In this document: one piece after another, positions 53,727 to 62,860 of the stretch
Position numbering within the stretch: the stretch's first letter is position 1
How the letters are laid out: the number at the start of each line of letters is the position of its first letter
DNA from: GCA-2733415 sp965178635
Lineage (GTDB): Bacteria > Bacteroidota > Bacteroidia > Flavobacteriales > Flavobacteriaceae
Assembly: GCA_965178635.1 (NCBI GenBank)
Contig: CBCXVT010000038.1
Coordinates: 1 to 64,000, forward strand
DNA: 64,000 nucleotides
Reading direction: 5' to 3'
Translations under genes and position numbers: made by a program
The notes under the pieces: generated by a model
Seen by the model: the letters and a program-made list of their open reading frames with translations, nothing else
The model's database searches: none
Told to the model about the DNA's origin: nothing

Positions 53727-53757
53727 AAAAAAAGCGCTCATTAAATGAGCGCTTTTT
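53727..53757 (-). terminator. Intrinsic terminator after the DUF2853 gene
   Basis: GCGCTCAT pairs with ATGAGCGC across TAA, with an A run on the left that reads as U in the leftward transcript. It lies between the DUF2853 gene and the cvfB start. Confidence 0.8.
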
Positions 53758-53773
53758 AAATATGTAATTCAAT

Positions 53774-54118
53774 TTATTTGTTATAAACTGATTCTTTTTT
53801 AAAGTGTACTGTTAATAAATAGTATACAACTGCTCTGTATTTATTTCTGTTAGATCTTCCGTATTTTTCCATTACAGCATCAATACCTTTATCCAAATCT
53901 GCGCTATCACTTAATCCTAATTTCTTAATTAAGAAGTTATTTTTCACGGTTGCTAATTCCTTTTCATCGGTTCCTGAAACTGTTGAAGCATCTTTATTAT
54001 AAATAGAAGGCCCACAACCTATTACTACTTTAGTTAATAAGTCCATATTTGCACTTACACCACATTTATCTTTTAAATCTGCAGTATATTTTTGAATTAA
54101 CTCGTCTCTTTTACTCAT
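53774..54118 (-). CDS. DUF2853 family protein
   Basis: A protein of about 114 residues: M-S-K-R-D-E-L at the start, then G-P-S-I-Y-N-K-D and K-N-N-F-L-I-K-K-L-G-L, and S-N-R-N-K-Y-R-A-V-V-Y-Y-L-L near the end, the hallmarks of DUF2853. The function is unknown; it is a small soluble helical protein. An exact TAnnTTTG element at 54149-54156 lies within the longer ORF that begins at 54151, so the ATG at 54118 is the true start. It has its own terminator and appears monocistronic. Confidence 0.88.
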   Translation of the reverse strand: MSKRDELIQKYTADLKDKCGVSANMDLLTKVVIGCGPSIYNKDASTVSGTDEKELATVKNNFLIKKLGLSDSADLDKGIDAVMEKYGRSNRNKYRAVVYYLLTVHFKKESVYNK

Positions 54119-54148
54119 AATATTTAGTTTGTTTTGTTTGTGTTTTCT

Positions 54149-54156
54149 CAAATATA
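54149..54156 (-). promoter_or_regulatory. Bacteroidota-type -7 element for the DUF2853 gene
   Basis: TATATTTG on the minus strand, 30 bp before the ATG at 54118. It decides against the upstream alternative start at 54151, which would be at or before the transcription start. Confidence 0.6.
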
Positions 54157-54192
54157 ATAATTTCTATTTAAATAAAAAAGTAAACTAATTGA

Positions 54193-55857
54193 CTATTTTT
54201 TAGTTAAATATTTAAAATAATCCAATAGTACTGTGTCGTTTAATTCTCTTGGTGTAAAAATCTCCAAAAGTTTTGGTTGTTCTGATTCTGAAAAAAAATG
54301 ATTAAGTTCAGAGTTCAAATTGATTTCATCAGACACAGATTTATAATCAAAGCTATACATGTTACACAAATGTTCAGCTGTTAAACTATGTTTGGTTTCA
54401 AAATATGTTTCAAAATTTTCAGTATTTTTATTACCTGGTAATATTCTGAAAATACCACCACCACTATTATTAACAACTATAACTCTGAAATTTTTAGGAA
54501 TATAAGTATTCCATAATGCATTAGAATCATAAAAGAAACTCAGATCACCAGTGATTAATATATTTTGTTTTTCTGATGCTACAGCATGTCCTATTGCAGT
54601 ACTTGTTGAACCATCAATACCACTTGTACCTCTATTACAAAATTGATAAACGGCTGGATTTGAATCAAACAATTGCACATATCTTATAGTTGAGCTATTA
54701 CTCAAATGTAAAACTGAATGTTCCGGAATATGTTTTTGAAGAATCTCAAAGGCTTTAAAATCTGAAAACGGAATGCTATTTAAATACGCTTTATGTTTTT
54801 CTGCGCGTTTAGATTTTACAGACAACCATTTAGTTTGATAATCACTTATAGTATTTACATCGTCTTTAAATAATCGGGTAAAAAAGGAGTTTTCACTCAA
54901 CTTAAACTGGTGTTTCAAACAGAAAAATGTATCAAAGGCAATATCTGCCCCCACATGATAGTGTGCTTTTGGCTGATATGCTCTTAAAAAACTTTTTATC
55001 TTTTTAGATACAATGAGTCCACCCAACGTTAGTAATACATCTGGTTGTAAATCGGAGAATTCTTCATCTGATAATGGCGCGATGATTTTATCAATAGAAG
55101 GGAAAAAATTAGGATGATGTACATTAGAAGTCGATTCTGTAAAAACAACTGTAGCATCATCATAACCTAAATAATCTAAAAATTGTTGCTCAATTTTATT
55201 TGGCCCATTAACTCCAATTAAAACCATTCGTTTTTTAGAACATTGCCATGTTTTTTTAAACAAAGTGTAATCATCTTCTTGTAGAATTTCAACTGAGCTT
55301 TCTCCTGAAGTTACTTCAATCACTTCTGTAAGCTCAGTTTCGGTTTCATATAAAGGTTCAGCAAAAGGGACATTTATATGTACAGGTCCGTTATCAATTA
55401 TAGCTGTATTTATAGCTTTATTTAGCAAGTCCTGATTTGTACTAGATTCTTCAACTAAATTCGCAGTAAATAAAATATGATTTTCAAATAAATTCTCTTG
55501 ATTAATAGTCTGCCCGTCACCAATACCAATTAAATGTTTTGGTCGGTCTGCTGAAATTACTACTAACGGAATATTGCTATAAAAAGCTTCCGCAACTGCC
55601 GGATAATAATTTAATACTGCTGAACCAGAAGTACAGACAACTGCTACAGGTTTTTGTAGTTGTTGTGCTATTCCTAAAGCGAAAAAAGCAGCACAACGCT
55701 CATCAACCACACTATATGTTTTTATTGTTGGATGTGATGAGAAACCAATAGTTAACGGTGCATTTCTGCTTCCGGGTGAGATTACCACATGATGGATGCC
55801 TTTGGCATTACATAATTGTATAACCTGCTGTGCTAATGCTATTTTTGGGTATTTCAT
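54193..55857 (-). CDS. menD: 2-succinyl-5-enolpyruvyl-6-hydroxy-3-cyclohexene-1-carboxylate synthase
   Basis: A 554-residue thiamine-diphosphate enzyme. The N-terminal part has V-I-S-P-G-S-R-N-A-P-L (substrate binding) and the C-terminal part G-D-L-S-F-F-Y-D-S-N-A-L-W-N, the ThDP-Mg motif. It joins isochorismate and 2-oxoglutarate in menaquinone synthesis, the main respiratory quinone of Flavobacteria. It follows recR by about eight bases on the same strand. Other men genes are not in the window. Confidence 0.95.
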   Translation of the reverse strand: MKYPKIALAQQVIQLCNAKGIHHVVISPGSRNAPLTIGFSSHPTIKTYSVVDERCAAFFALGIAQQLQKPVAVVCTSGSAVLNYYPAVAEAFYSNIPLVVISADRPKHLIGIGDGQTINQENLFENHILFTANLVEESSTNQDLLNKAINTAIIDNGPVHINVPFAEPLYETETELTEVIEVTSGESSVEILQEDDYTLFKKTWQCSKKRMVLIGVNGPNKIEQQFLDYLGYDDATVVFTESTSNVHHPNFFPSIDKIIAPLSDEEFSDLQPDVLLTLGGLIVSKKIKSFLRAYQPKAHYHVGADIAFDTFFCLKHQFKLSENSFFTRLFKDDVNTISDYQTKWLSVKSKRAEKHKAYLNSIPFSDFKAFEILQKHIPEHSVLHLSNSSTIRYVQLFDSNPAVYQFCNRGTSGIDGSTSTAIGHAVASEKQNILITGDLSFFYDSNALWNTYIPKNFRVIVVNNSGGGIFRILPGNKNTENFETYFETKHSLTAEHLCNMYSFDYKSVSDEINLNSELNHFFSESEQPKLLEIFTPRELNDTVLLDYFKYLTKK

Positions 55858-55865
55858 TTGAAACT

Positions 55866-56483
55866 TTAATTTTTCAAGGATTGCTCAAAAGGGATTCTAT
55901 GTAAAATACTACGACCTAAAGTTACCTCATCTGCATATTCTAATTCATCACCTACAGAAATGCCTCTTGCTATTGTAGACACTATAACATTGGCTGATTC
56001 TATCTTTCTGAAGATATAAAAGTTTGTGGTATCACCTTCCATTGTAGAACTTAATGCGAATATCAACTCATCAACTTTTTTATCGGTCACTTTTTGTACT
56101 AAAGAATCAATATTTAAATCTGATGGCCCAATCCCATCTATAGGTGAAATTTTCCCACCTAAAACGTGATACAACCCTTTAAATTGCCCAGTACTTTCAA
56201 TAGCCATAACATCTCTAATATCTTCTACCACACAAATTAAACGGGCATTACGAGCTGAATTTGCACATATTTCACATAAATCAACATCAGAAATATTATG
56301 ACAACTTTTACAGTATTTTAATTCTGACCGCATCTGTTGCAATGCAAAAGATAAACGGTTAGTTTGATCCTTATGCTGATTTAGTAAATGCAACACCAAA
56401 CGTAACGCCGTACGTTTACCAATACCTGGTAACTGTGACATTTCGTATACAGCATTTTCTAGAAGTTTTGAAGAGAATTCCAT
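55866..56483 (-). CDS. recR: Recombination mediator protein RecR
   Basis: A 205-residue RecR: helix-hairpin-helix at the start (L-P-G-I-G-K-R-T-A-L-R), a C4 zinc finger (C-x2-C, then C-x2-C near 57-72) and a Toprim domain (V-V-E-D-I-R-D-V). It helps RecF and RecO load RecA at gaps. The length is normal. menD follows in the same transcript, and the symporter gene diverges upstream. Confidence 0.96.
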   Translation of the reverse strand: MEFSSKLLENAVYEMSQLPGIGKRTALRLVLHLLNQHKDQTNRLSFALQQMRSELKYCKSCHNISDVDLCEICANSARNARLICVVEDIRDVMAIESTGQFKGLYHVLGGKISPIDGIGPSDLNIDSLVQKVTDKKVDELIFALSSTMEGDTTNFYIFRKIESANVIVSTIARGISVGDELEYADEVTLGRSILHRIPFEQSLKN

Positions 56484-56585
56484 GGGGGTAAATTTACAAT
56501 ATCGGTAGTAATTTCCATTAATTCTTCACTACAATATTTATAACACATCAAGTTAATTTGTATTTTGGCTATCTAATTAAATTTT

Positions 56586-58049
56586 ATGAGTGCTACACAA
56601 ATCATTTTATTAATTGCTGCCTATTTTGGCTTATTAATTTTTGTATCATATTTAACAGGTAAGAAATCTGGCAACGATGCCTTCTTTAAAGGAAATAAAC
56701 AATCACCATGGTATGTGGTTGCCTTTGGGATGATTGGTGCCTCACTCTCTGGCGTCACATTCATTTCAGTTCCTGGATGGATTGAAGCCTCGCAATTTAG
56801 TTACATGCAAATGGTACTTGGGTATATCATAGGTTATGCCGTAATTGGTTTGATATTACTCCCACTCTATTACAAACTTAATTTAACCTCAATATATACC
56901 TATTTAGAAACACGGTTTGGAAATTATTCTTATAAAACTGGCGCATCATTCTTTTTAATTTCAAGAGTCATTGGAGCTAGTTTTAGATTATTTTTAGTAG
57001 CTAACGTATTGCAAATCATCCTTTTTGATGACTTAGGTGTAGAGTTTTGGCAAACGGTGACAATTACCGTTTTATTAATTTGGTTGTATACTTTCAAATC
57101 TGGTATTAAAACTATCGTTTGGACAGATACACTTCAAACCTTATTTATGCTAATAGCTGTAGGTGTTACTATCTATTTTGTTAGTGACAATATTGATTTA
57201 AACGGGCAATCTACTCTTGGTTTTGTATTAGATAACAATCTGTCTAAAATTTTCTTTTTTGACGATTATAAAGCTGGTAATTATTTCTGGAAACAATTTA
57301 TATCTGGTGCATTTATTGCTATTGTTATGACAGGTTTAGATCAGGATATGATGCAGAAAAACCTGACTTGTAAAACTTTAAAAGACGCACAAAAGAACAT
57401 GTTTTGGTTTACAATCGTATTAACAATTGTCAATTTTATCTTTCTAAGTCTAGGATTACTACTTACTGTTTACGCGCAACAAAACGGGATTGACGCCCAT
57501 AAAGATGATTTATTTGCTGTTTTAGCGCAAAACCATTTAGGTACTGGAGTGTTTATTTTCTTCTTATTAGGGTTAATCGCAGCAGCATATAGTAGTGCAG
57601 ATAGTGCGCTAACATCTTTAACGACATCTTTTAGCATTGATATTTTAGATATCGAAAAAAAGTATGACGATGCCCAACAAATTAAAATCCGAAAGAAAAT
57701 TCATATCGCAATATCTTTAGTTTTAATTGCAGTGATTATTATTTTTAAATATGTTTTAAAAGATGCCAGCGTTATAGCCAAACTCTTTAAATTCGCGGGG
57801 TATACTTACGGACCATTATTAGGCTTATATGCATATGGCTTATTTACAAAATGGCAAGTTAAAGATAAGTTAGTGCCCGTAATAGCCATCCTATCTCCTA
57901 TTCTTTCTTATATTATAAGTGTTAATAGTTTGAAATGGTTTGGGTTTGAATTCGGGTTCTTTATCTTAATTTTAAACGGATTACTAACATTCGTTGGACT
58001 CTTATTAATTAGAAGGAAGTCTGATTTGGTGGTAAATTCAGCGAATTAA
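56586..58049 (+). CDS. Sodium:solute symporter family protein
   Basis: A 487-residue membrane protein with about 13 helices and the SSS-family fold (N-terminal Y-F-G-L-L-I-F-V-S-Y, G-A-S-L-S-G-V-T-F-I-S-V-P-G in the second helix region, Y-S-S-A-D-S-A-L-T-S in a later sodium-site helix). It couples sodium entry to import of an organic solute. The substrate cannot be told. It stands alone between recR and slyD. Confidence 0.9.
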   Translation: MSATQIILLIAAYFGLLIFVSYLTGKKSGNDAFFKGNKQSPWYVVAFGMIGASLSGVTFISVPGWIEASQFSYMQMVLGYIIGYAVIGLILLPLYYKLNLTSIYTYLETRFGNYSYKTGASFFLISRVIGASFRLFLVANVLQIILFDDLGVEFWQTVTITVLLIWLYTFKSGIKTIVWTDTLQTLFMLIAVGVTIYFVSDNIDLNGQSTLGFVLDNNLSKIFFFDDYKAGNYFWKQFISGAFIAIVMTGLDQDMMQKNLTCKTLKDAQKNMFWFTIVLTIVNFIFLSLGLLLTVYAQQNGIDAHKDDLFAVLAQNHLGTGVFIFFLLGLIAAAYSSADSALTSLTTSFSIDILDIEKKYDDAQQIKIRKKIHIAISLVLIAVIIIFKYVLKDASVIAKLFKFAGYTYGPLLGLYAYGLFTKWQVKDKLVPVIAILSPILSYIISVNSLKWFGFEFGFFILILNGLLTFVGLLLIRRKSDLVVNSAN

Positions 58050-58084
58050 GTTGTAATCTATTTCCTTAAACTCCAATTAAATAC

Positions 58085-58092
58085 TACTTTTG
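58085..58092 (+). promoter_or_regulatory. Bacteroidota-type -7 element for slyD
   Basis: TACTTTTG matches TAnnTTTG, 16 bp before the slyD ATG, giving a very short leader. Confidence 0.5.
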
Positions 58093-58108
58093 CCGAAAAT
58101 TTATTTTC

Positions 58109-58612
58109 ATGAGTGAAGTAACAAGCAAAGCAATTGCCGTAGAGTATAACTTATATAGAGATACTGCTGCAGGAGAGTTAATCGAATCTACTGAAGGAAA
58201 AGCGCCTTTAGCATTCTTATCTGGTTTAGGACAAATGATTCCTGAATTTGAAGCAAACATTACAGGTTTAAACGAAGGAGACACATTTTCTTTCGGTATA
58301 AAATCTGAAAACGCATACGGTTCACGTAAAGAAGAAGCAGTAATTGAACTTGCTCAAGATATGTTCATGAACGAAGGAAAAATGATTCCTGAAGTTGAAG
58401 TTGGAAACGTATTACCTTTGCAAGACCAAAACGGAAATGTAATTCCAGGTAAAATCTTAGCTATCAATGAAACTACTGTAACAGTAGATGTAAATCATTT
58501 ATTAGCAGATCAAGATTTACATTTTACAGGTAAAATTGTTGAAATGAGAGATGCTACAGCTGAAGAAGTAGAACATAAACATGTTCACGGTGCACACGGT
58601 CACCAACACTAA
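58109..58612 (+). CDS. slyD: FKBP-type peptidyl-prolyl isomerase (SlyD-like)
   Basis: A 167-residue SlyD-type prolyl isomerase: an FKBP domain interrupted by an IF chaperone loop (about 75-130), with P-L-A-F-L-S-G-L-G-Q-M-I-P-E-F-E and A-Y-G-S-R near 70. The tail is histidine-rich (H-K-H-V-H-G-A-H-G-H-Q-H), as in metal-binding SlyD proteins. It speeds folding of proteins and may hold nickel. A hairpin terminator follows. Confidence 0.93.
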   Translation: MSEVTSKAIAVEYNLYRDTAAGELIESTEGKAPLAFLSGLGQMIPEFEANITGLNEGDTFSFGIKSENAYGSRKEEAVIELAQDMFMNEGKMIPEVEVGNVLPLQDQNGNVIPGKILAINETTVTVDVNHLLADQDLHFTGKIVEMRDATAEEVEHKHVHGAHGHQH

Positions 58613-58631
58613 TTCAACCATAGTACAATAT

Positions 58632-58669
58632 AAAAGTCTCTGTTTAATTCGTTAAGCAGAGACTTTTTA
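58632..58669. terminator. Intrinsic terminator between slyD and the CoA-binding gene
   Basis: AAAAGTCTCTG pairs with CAGAGACTTTT, the stem extended by TTAA/TTAA around a TTCG loop, with T residues following. It can serve both convergent genes. Confidence 0.85.
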
Positions 58670-58679
58670 TTTAATACAA

Positions 58680-59042
58680 CTAGTATTGGTTTGTTGATAG
58701 TAATACCAAAGTACAAGCCTCTTCATAAGTGATACCGTATTTACGCAACTCAGCATAAAACTCAGAATTCTCAGTTCCAGGATTAAATAATACTCGTCTA
58801 GGCTGTAAACTAATCAAATAGTTATAATATGCTTTTAGACGTTTCGGGTTCATATACAATGTAATAGTGTCAACATCCTTATAGGCAATTAACTCTGTGT
58901 CAATTTGCACACCAGAAACCTCACCAGGTAACATTCCGAAAGCAACCACATCATGTTTATTATTTCTCAGTTTAGTAACTGCCATATGTGAATATCTGTC
59001 TGGTTTTAATGAAGCCCCAAACACTAAAGTTTTTCTTATCAT
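58680..59042 (-). CDS. CoA-binding domain protein
   Basis: A 120-residue protein with a Rossmann-like CoA-binding domain of the YccU type: V-F-G-A-S-L-K-P-D-R-Y-S near the start and L-F-N-P-G-T-E-N near 85-92. These stand-alone domains resemble part of succinyl-CoA synthetase and are thought to bind CoA, but their role is not known. It is monocistronic and leftward. Confidence 0.85.
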   Translation of the reverse strand: MIRKTLVFGASLKPDRYSHMAVTKLRNNKHDVVAFGMLPGEVSGVQIDTELIAYKDVDTITLYMNPKRLKAYYNYLISLQPRRVLFNPGTENSEFYAELRKYGITYEEACTLVLLSTNQY

Positions 59043-59109
59043 TTTTTATATAAAAATTAACATCAATTTCTTAATCTACTCAACCTAAAACCACTGCCTT
59101 TTTTGAATT

Positions 59110-59125
59110 GTTAAAGTCCTGTTAA
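59110..59125 (+). promoter_or_regulatory. GTTAA-N6-GTTAA operator-like pair upstream of the TonB-type receptor
   Basis: GTTAAAGTCCT followed by GTTAA repeats the spacing and sequence of the array before htrA (GTTAAAGTCAT there). It lies about 85-100 bp before the receptor ATG, the same distance as in htrA. The same response regulator may act at both. Confidence 0.45.
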
Positions 59126-59207
59126 TATACAATAAGTTGGTAACTAATAAAAGTGTTGGTCGTCTATTAGCTGTAATCATTACAAAACATCATTCAAAAA
59201 ACAAATC

Positions 59208-61616
59208 ATGAAAAAACTAATTCAACTCTCAATTATGTTATTCGCAGTAATAGCATTTGCACAAGAAAGTGCACCAAAAGTGGGTTCCATATCCGGAAAG
59301 ATCATTGATCAAACCACACAAGAAACACTACCATACGTCAGTATAATCATTAAAGACTTTCAAGGTACCGTGTTAACTGGAGGGATCACTAACGACGAAG
59401 GCCAATTTGATATTGATAAAATCCCTGCTGGAGAACAAACCATTGAAATTCAATTTATAGGCTATAAAACTGATGTTAGAAAAATAGTATTCTCAAGGCA
59501 AGACCCAAAACATGACTTAGGAACTATCGCTTTATCTGAAGATGCAGCTCAGCTTGATGAAGTAGTCGTTATTGCTGAGACATCAAGTGTTGTTCAGAAA
59601 ATAGATCGTAAAGTTATTAATGTTGGTAAAGATTTAACCTCTGCTGGAACAACTGCTTCTGAGTTGTTAAACAACGTACAATCTGTAAGTGTCGATTCGC
59701 AAACAGGAAATATCAGTTTAAGAGGAAATGAAAATGTACGTGTTTTAGTTGATGGTAAACCATCTAATATTAGTGTTGCCGATTTACTAAAACAAATTCC
59801 ATCTACATCTATCAAACAGGTTGAACTCATCACCAATCCGTCTGCTAAATATAGCCCAGAAGGGATGAGTGGAATGATTAATATTGTTTTACACAAAAAT
59901 GCCAATCAAGGCTTTAATGGTAGTGTGAATACCGGAATTACTCAAGGAGAAAACACCCGTTTTAATGGTTCTGTTGATATGAATTATAAAACTGGTAAAG
60001 TAAATTTCTTTGGGAATTATGGTTACAATACTGGGAAAAATGACAACTACGGACACGTAAACAGAAGTGGTAGCAACCCTTTATTACAGAAATTTAATAA
60101 TACTGATGAACGCTCTTCACACCTGTTTAAAGTTGGTGCAGATATTTATATTAATGATAAAAACACACTGTCATTTTACACCACACAAAACATTAGTGAG
60201 AATACTCAAGATGGAAGAACTAGAGTCACAATAGCTGATGTTCTTGAAACGAATGCGCCAAATTTTGCAGACAGAGAATCTAATTCCGGAACCTATAACT
60301 TAAATTACAAATTAGATTTTGATGACAAAAACGAACATAATTTAGAGTTTGAAGCAACCTATTCTAATGCTAATTCTCCAGAAACTGCCTATTATAGAGA
60401 GTTGATTGATCCATCAGACTTAATTACAAATTATGACAATGATGTAGAAAACGAAACAGACAACTTCTTATTTAACTTAGATTATACAGTGCCGCTTTTT
60501 GAAAATGGAAAATTAGAAATTGGAGGTGAAATCAGAACCAATAACACATCTAACGCTAATATTTCCGACCAACATGAATATGTATATGACACAAATGGAA
60601 ACATTATTGGAACACAAGCAATTGGCAACTCTGCTTTTGATTATGACCGTTCTATCTACTCAGGGTATACTAATTATGGTCATAAATTCGGGAAATTAAC
60701 CATGCAACTAGGTGTGCGTTTAGAACAATACAAAGTTAACGGTGATTTTAAAAGAGGGACAGCAACAGCTGATTATAAAGACAATATTTTTAGTGCTTAT
60801 CCATCTGCATTTTTTACTTACAATCCATCTGAAAAAAATCAGTTTCAAATAAGTTATAGTCGTAGAGTTGATAGACCAGGAATCGGACAAGTAAATCCAA
60901 TCAGACAATGGAGTACACCATTAATTACGTCGGTTGGTAATCCTGATTTAAGACCTCAGTTTACGAATTCTTATGAAATTAATTACACACGCCAGATTAA
61001 AAACGGGTCTATTACTTTCGGGACTTTCTACAGAAAAGTAAACGATAATATTTCACGTTATTCAACAATTGACCCACTGGATGACACAAAACAATTGTTA
61101 TCATTTACAAATTTTGATGATACAGATCGCTATGGATTTGAAATTTCATCTAATTATAAAGTAGCCAAATGGTGGCGAGTTAATGCCAGTGCAGATTATT
61201 ATGCAAAAAAAGAGCAAAACTTGGACAGAGAAATTAATGCTACAAGTTTTAACGCACGTTTAAGCAATAGTTTTACTGCTACAAAACGTTTACGTTTTCA
61301 ATTATTTTCAATGTATAGAGCTGCAGAAGATGGTATTCAGTTTGACAGAAAACCTATGTGGATGATTAATGCAGGTTCAAGCCTATCTGTTTTAAACAAC
61401 AAAGGAACTATTAGCTTTAGAGTAAATGACATTTTTAAAGGAATGAAATTCGCATTTGACTCTACACAACCATACACTCAAAGTGGACAGTTTAACTGGG
61501 AAAGTAGAACTGCTTACTTAGGATTCAATTACCGATTTGGTGGTGGTAAAAACAAAGCCCGTCAGCGTAAACAACGTGATAATAACGAAACTCAAGGTGG
61601 AGGTGGAATGATGTAG
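59208..61616 (+). CDS. TonB-dependent receptor / outer-membrane beta-barrel family protein
   Basis: An 802-residue outer-membrane protein: a signal peptide (about 1-20), a carboxypeptidase-regulatory-like domain (about 25-110), a plug domain (about 130-225, with V-R-V-L-V-D-G-K-P-S) and a C-terminal barrel that ends in a glycine/lysine-rich tail (R-F-G-G-G-K-N-K). It belongs to the outer-membrane beta-barrel group of TonB-dependent receptors that lacks a paired SusD. The ligand is unknown. A GTTAA-pair operator like that of htrA precedes it, suggesting envelope-stress control. Confidence 0.92.
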   Translation: MKKLIQLSIMLFAVIAFAQESAPKVGSISGKIIDQTTQETLPYVSIIIKDFQGTVLTGGITNDEGQFDIDKIPAGEQTIEIQFIGYKTDVRKIVFSRQDPKHDLGTIALSEDAAQLDEVVVIAETSSVVQKIDRKVINVGKDLTSAGTTASELLNNVQSVSVDSQTGNISLRGNENVRVLVDGKPSNISVADLLKQIPSTSIKQVELITNPSAKYSPEGMSGMINIVLHKNANQGFNGSVNTGITQGENTRFNGSVDMNYKTGKVNFFGNYGYNTGKNDNYGHVNRSGSNPLLQKFNNTDERSSHLFKVGADIYINDKNTLSFYTTQNISENTQDGRTRVTIADVLETNAPNFADRESNSGTYNLNYKLDFDDKNEHNLEFEATYSNANSPETAYYRELIDPSDLITNYDNDVENETDNFLFNLDYTVPLFENGKLEIGGEIRTNNTSNANISDQHEYVYDTNGNIIGTQAIGNSAFDYDRSIYSGYTNYGHKFGKLTMQLGVRLEQYKVNGDFKRGTATADYKDNIFSAYPSAFFTYNPSEKNQFQISYSRRVDRPGIGQVNPIRQWSTPLITSVGNPDLRPQFTNSYEINYTRQIKNGSITFGTFYRKVNDNISRYSTIDPLDDTKQLLSFTNFDDTDRYGFEISSNYKVAKWWRVNASADYYAKKEQNLDREINATSFNARLSNSFTATKRLRFQLFSMYRAAEDGIQFDRKPMWMINAGSSLSVLNNKGTISFRVNDIFKGMKFAFDSTQPYTQSGQFNWESRTAYLGFNYRFGGGKNKARQRKQRDNNETQGGGGMM

Positions 61617-61644
61617 TGGCGAATAGTTACAGATATAATAAAAA

Positions 61645-61680
61645 ACAAAAAAACGCTCAAGTGATACTTGTGCGTTTTTT
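61645..61680. terminator. Bidirectional intrinsic terminator
   Basis: AAAAAACGC and GCGTTTTTT close a stem with inner AAGT/ACTT pairs. It serves the receptor gene and the convergent fabH. Confidence 0.8.
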
Positions 61681-61702
61681 ATTTCAATACTATTTTAAAC
61701 AG

Positions 61703-62713
61703 TTACCATTTTATTATAGCACTCCCCCAAGTGAATCCACTTCCGAAAGCTGCTAGTACAACAGTGTCTCCTTCTTTTATCTTGCCCTCTTCCAAAGCTT
61801 CACATAATGCAATTGGAATAGACGCTGCCGTAGTGTTACCATACTTTTGTATATTATTGAATACTTGATCGTCAGACAATCCAAATTTCTTTTGGATAAA
61901 CTGCGCAATTCTTAAGTTAGCTTGATGCGGTATTAACATATCAATAGCATCCTTATCTAAGTTGTTTTTTGCCAAGCCTTCAATAATCACTTCAGAAAAA
62001 CGTACTACTGCATTTTTAAACACAAACTGTCCGTTCATATACGGGAAATAACTCAAATCAGTCGGGTCATTATCTTTAATAATATCCGTCACCCAACGTG
62101 TTCCCATTCCTGGCGCTTCAGTAGCTAACTCTAAAGCATGTTTTCCTTCAGAATGTAAATGTGTTGATAGTATTCCTTTTGAATTATCTTCTTCACGAGA
62201 CATCACAACTGCACCTGCACCATCACCAAAAATCACCGAAATACTTCTACCTCGTGTTGATTGATCAATTCCTCTAGATTGTAACTCAGAACCAATAACT
62301 AGAATATTCTTATACATCCCTGTTTTTATAAACTGATCCGCAACAGAAATGGCGTAAATAAAACCAGAACATTGGTTACGCACATCTAAAGCACCAATCG
62401 TTTTAATCCCAAGAGCTTCTTGAATTTGTACTCCTGGACCAGGGAAAAAATAATCAGGACTCAATGTTGCAAACACAATAAAATCAATCTCGTCTTTATC
62501 TAAACCAGAACGCTCAATAGCCTGTTTTGCAGCTTCCAACCCCATAGTAAATGTGGTTTCTTTATCTTCTGGTTTTGCCCAACGGCGTTCTTTGATTCCT
62601 GTACGTTCCGTAATCCAGTCATCATTGGTGTCCATCATTTTTGATAAATCATCATTAGTCACCACATTCGCTGGAACGTATTTTCCTACTCCTATTATTT
62701 TTGAATTATACAT
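61703..62713 (-). CDS. fabH: 3-oxoacyl-ACP synthase III (KASIII)
   Basis: A 336-residue thiolase-fold enzyme. The catalytic Cys is in R-N-Q-C-S-G-F, the His in P-H-Q-A-N, and the Asn in G-N-T-T-A-A-S. It starts fatty-acid synthesis by condensing an acyl-CoA with malonyl-ACP, giving branched chains common in Flavobacteria. It is leftward, alone, and diverges from htpG. Neighbouring plsX or rpmF are not in this window. Confidence 0.94.
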   Translation of the reverse strand: MYNSKIIGVGKYVPANVVTNDDLSKMMDTNDDWITERTGIKERRWAKPEDKETTFTMGLEAAKQAIERSGLDKDEIDFIVFATLSPDYFFPGPGVQIQEALGIKTIGALDVRNQCSGFIYAISVADQFIKTGMYKNILVIGSELQSRGIDQSTRGRSISVIFGDGAGAVVMSREEDNSKGILSTHLHSEGKHALELATEAPGMGTRWVTDIIKDNDPTDLSYFPYMNGQFVFKNAVVRFSEVIIEGLAKNNLDKDAIDMLIPHQANLRIAQFIQKKFGLSDDQVFNNIQKYGNTTAASIPIALCEALEEGKIKEGDTVVLAAFGSGFTWGSAIIKW

Positions 62714-62794
62714 ATACTTCTTTTCTAAGCTATAAATTTACGATAATTAAACACGAAGGGCAAATTACGATATGCAATCTGCCATCTTGACACC

Positions 62795-62811
62795 AATACC
62801 AAATTGGTATT
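62795..62811 (+). promoter_or_regulatory. Palindrome within the htpG promoter region
   Basis: AATACCAA and TTGGTATT are exact complements around one base. It lies between a TTG at 62787-62789 and a TTTATTTG -7-like element at 62811-62818, so a bound protein would block the promoter. It is not the CIRCE element. Confidence 0.5.
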
Positions 62812-62860
62812 TTATTTGACTATTAATTTTCTAGAACATAATTATTTAAAACATATTAAA

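Noticed and set aside
58362..58377. TTCATGAA palindrome resembling the element palindromes
   Set aside because: It is inside slyD coding sequence and lacks the outer ATG/CAT arms.
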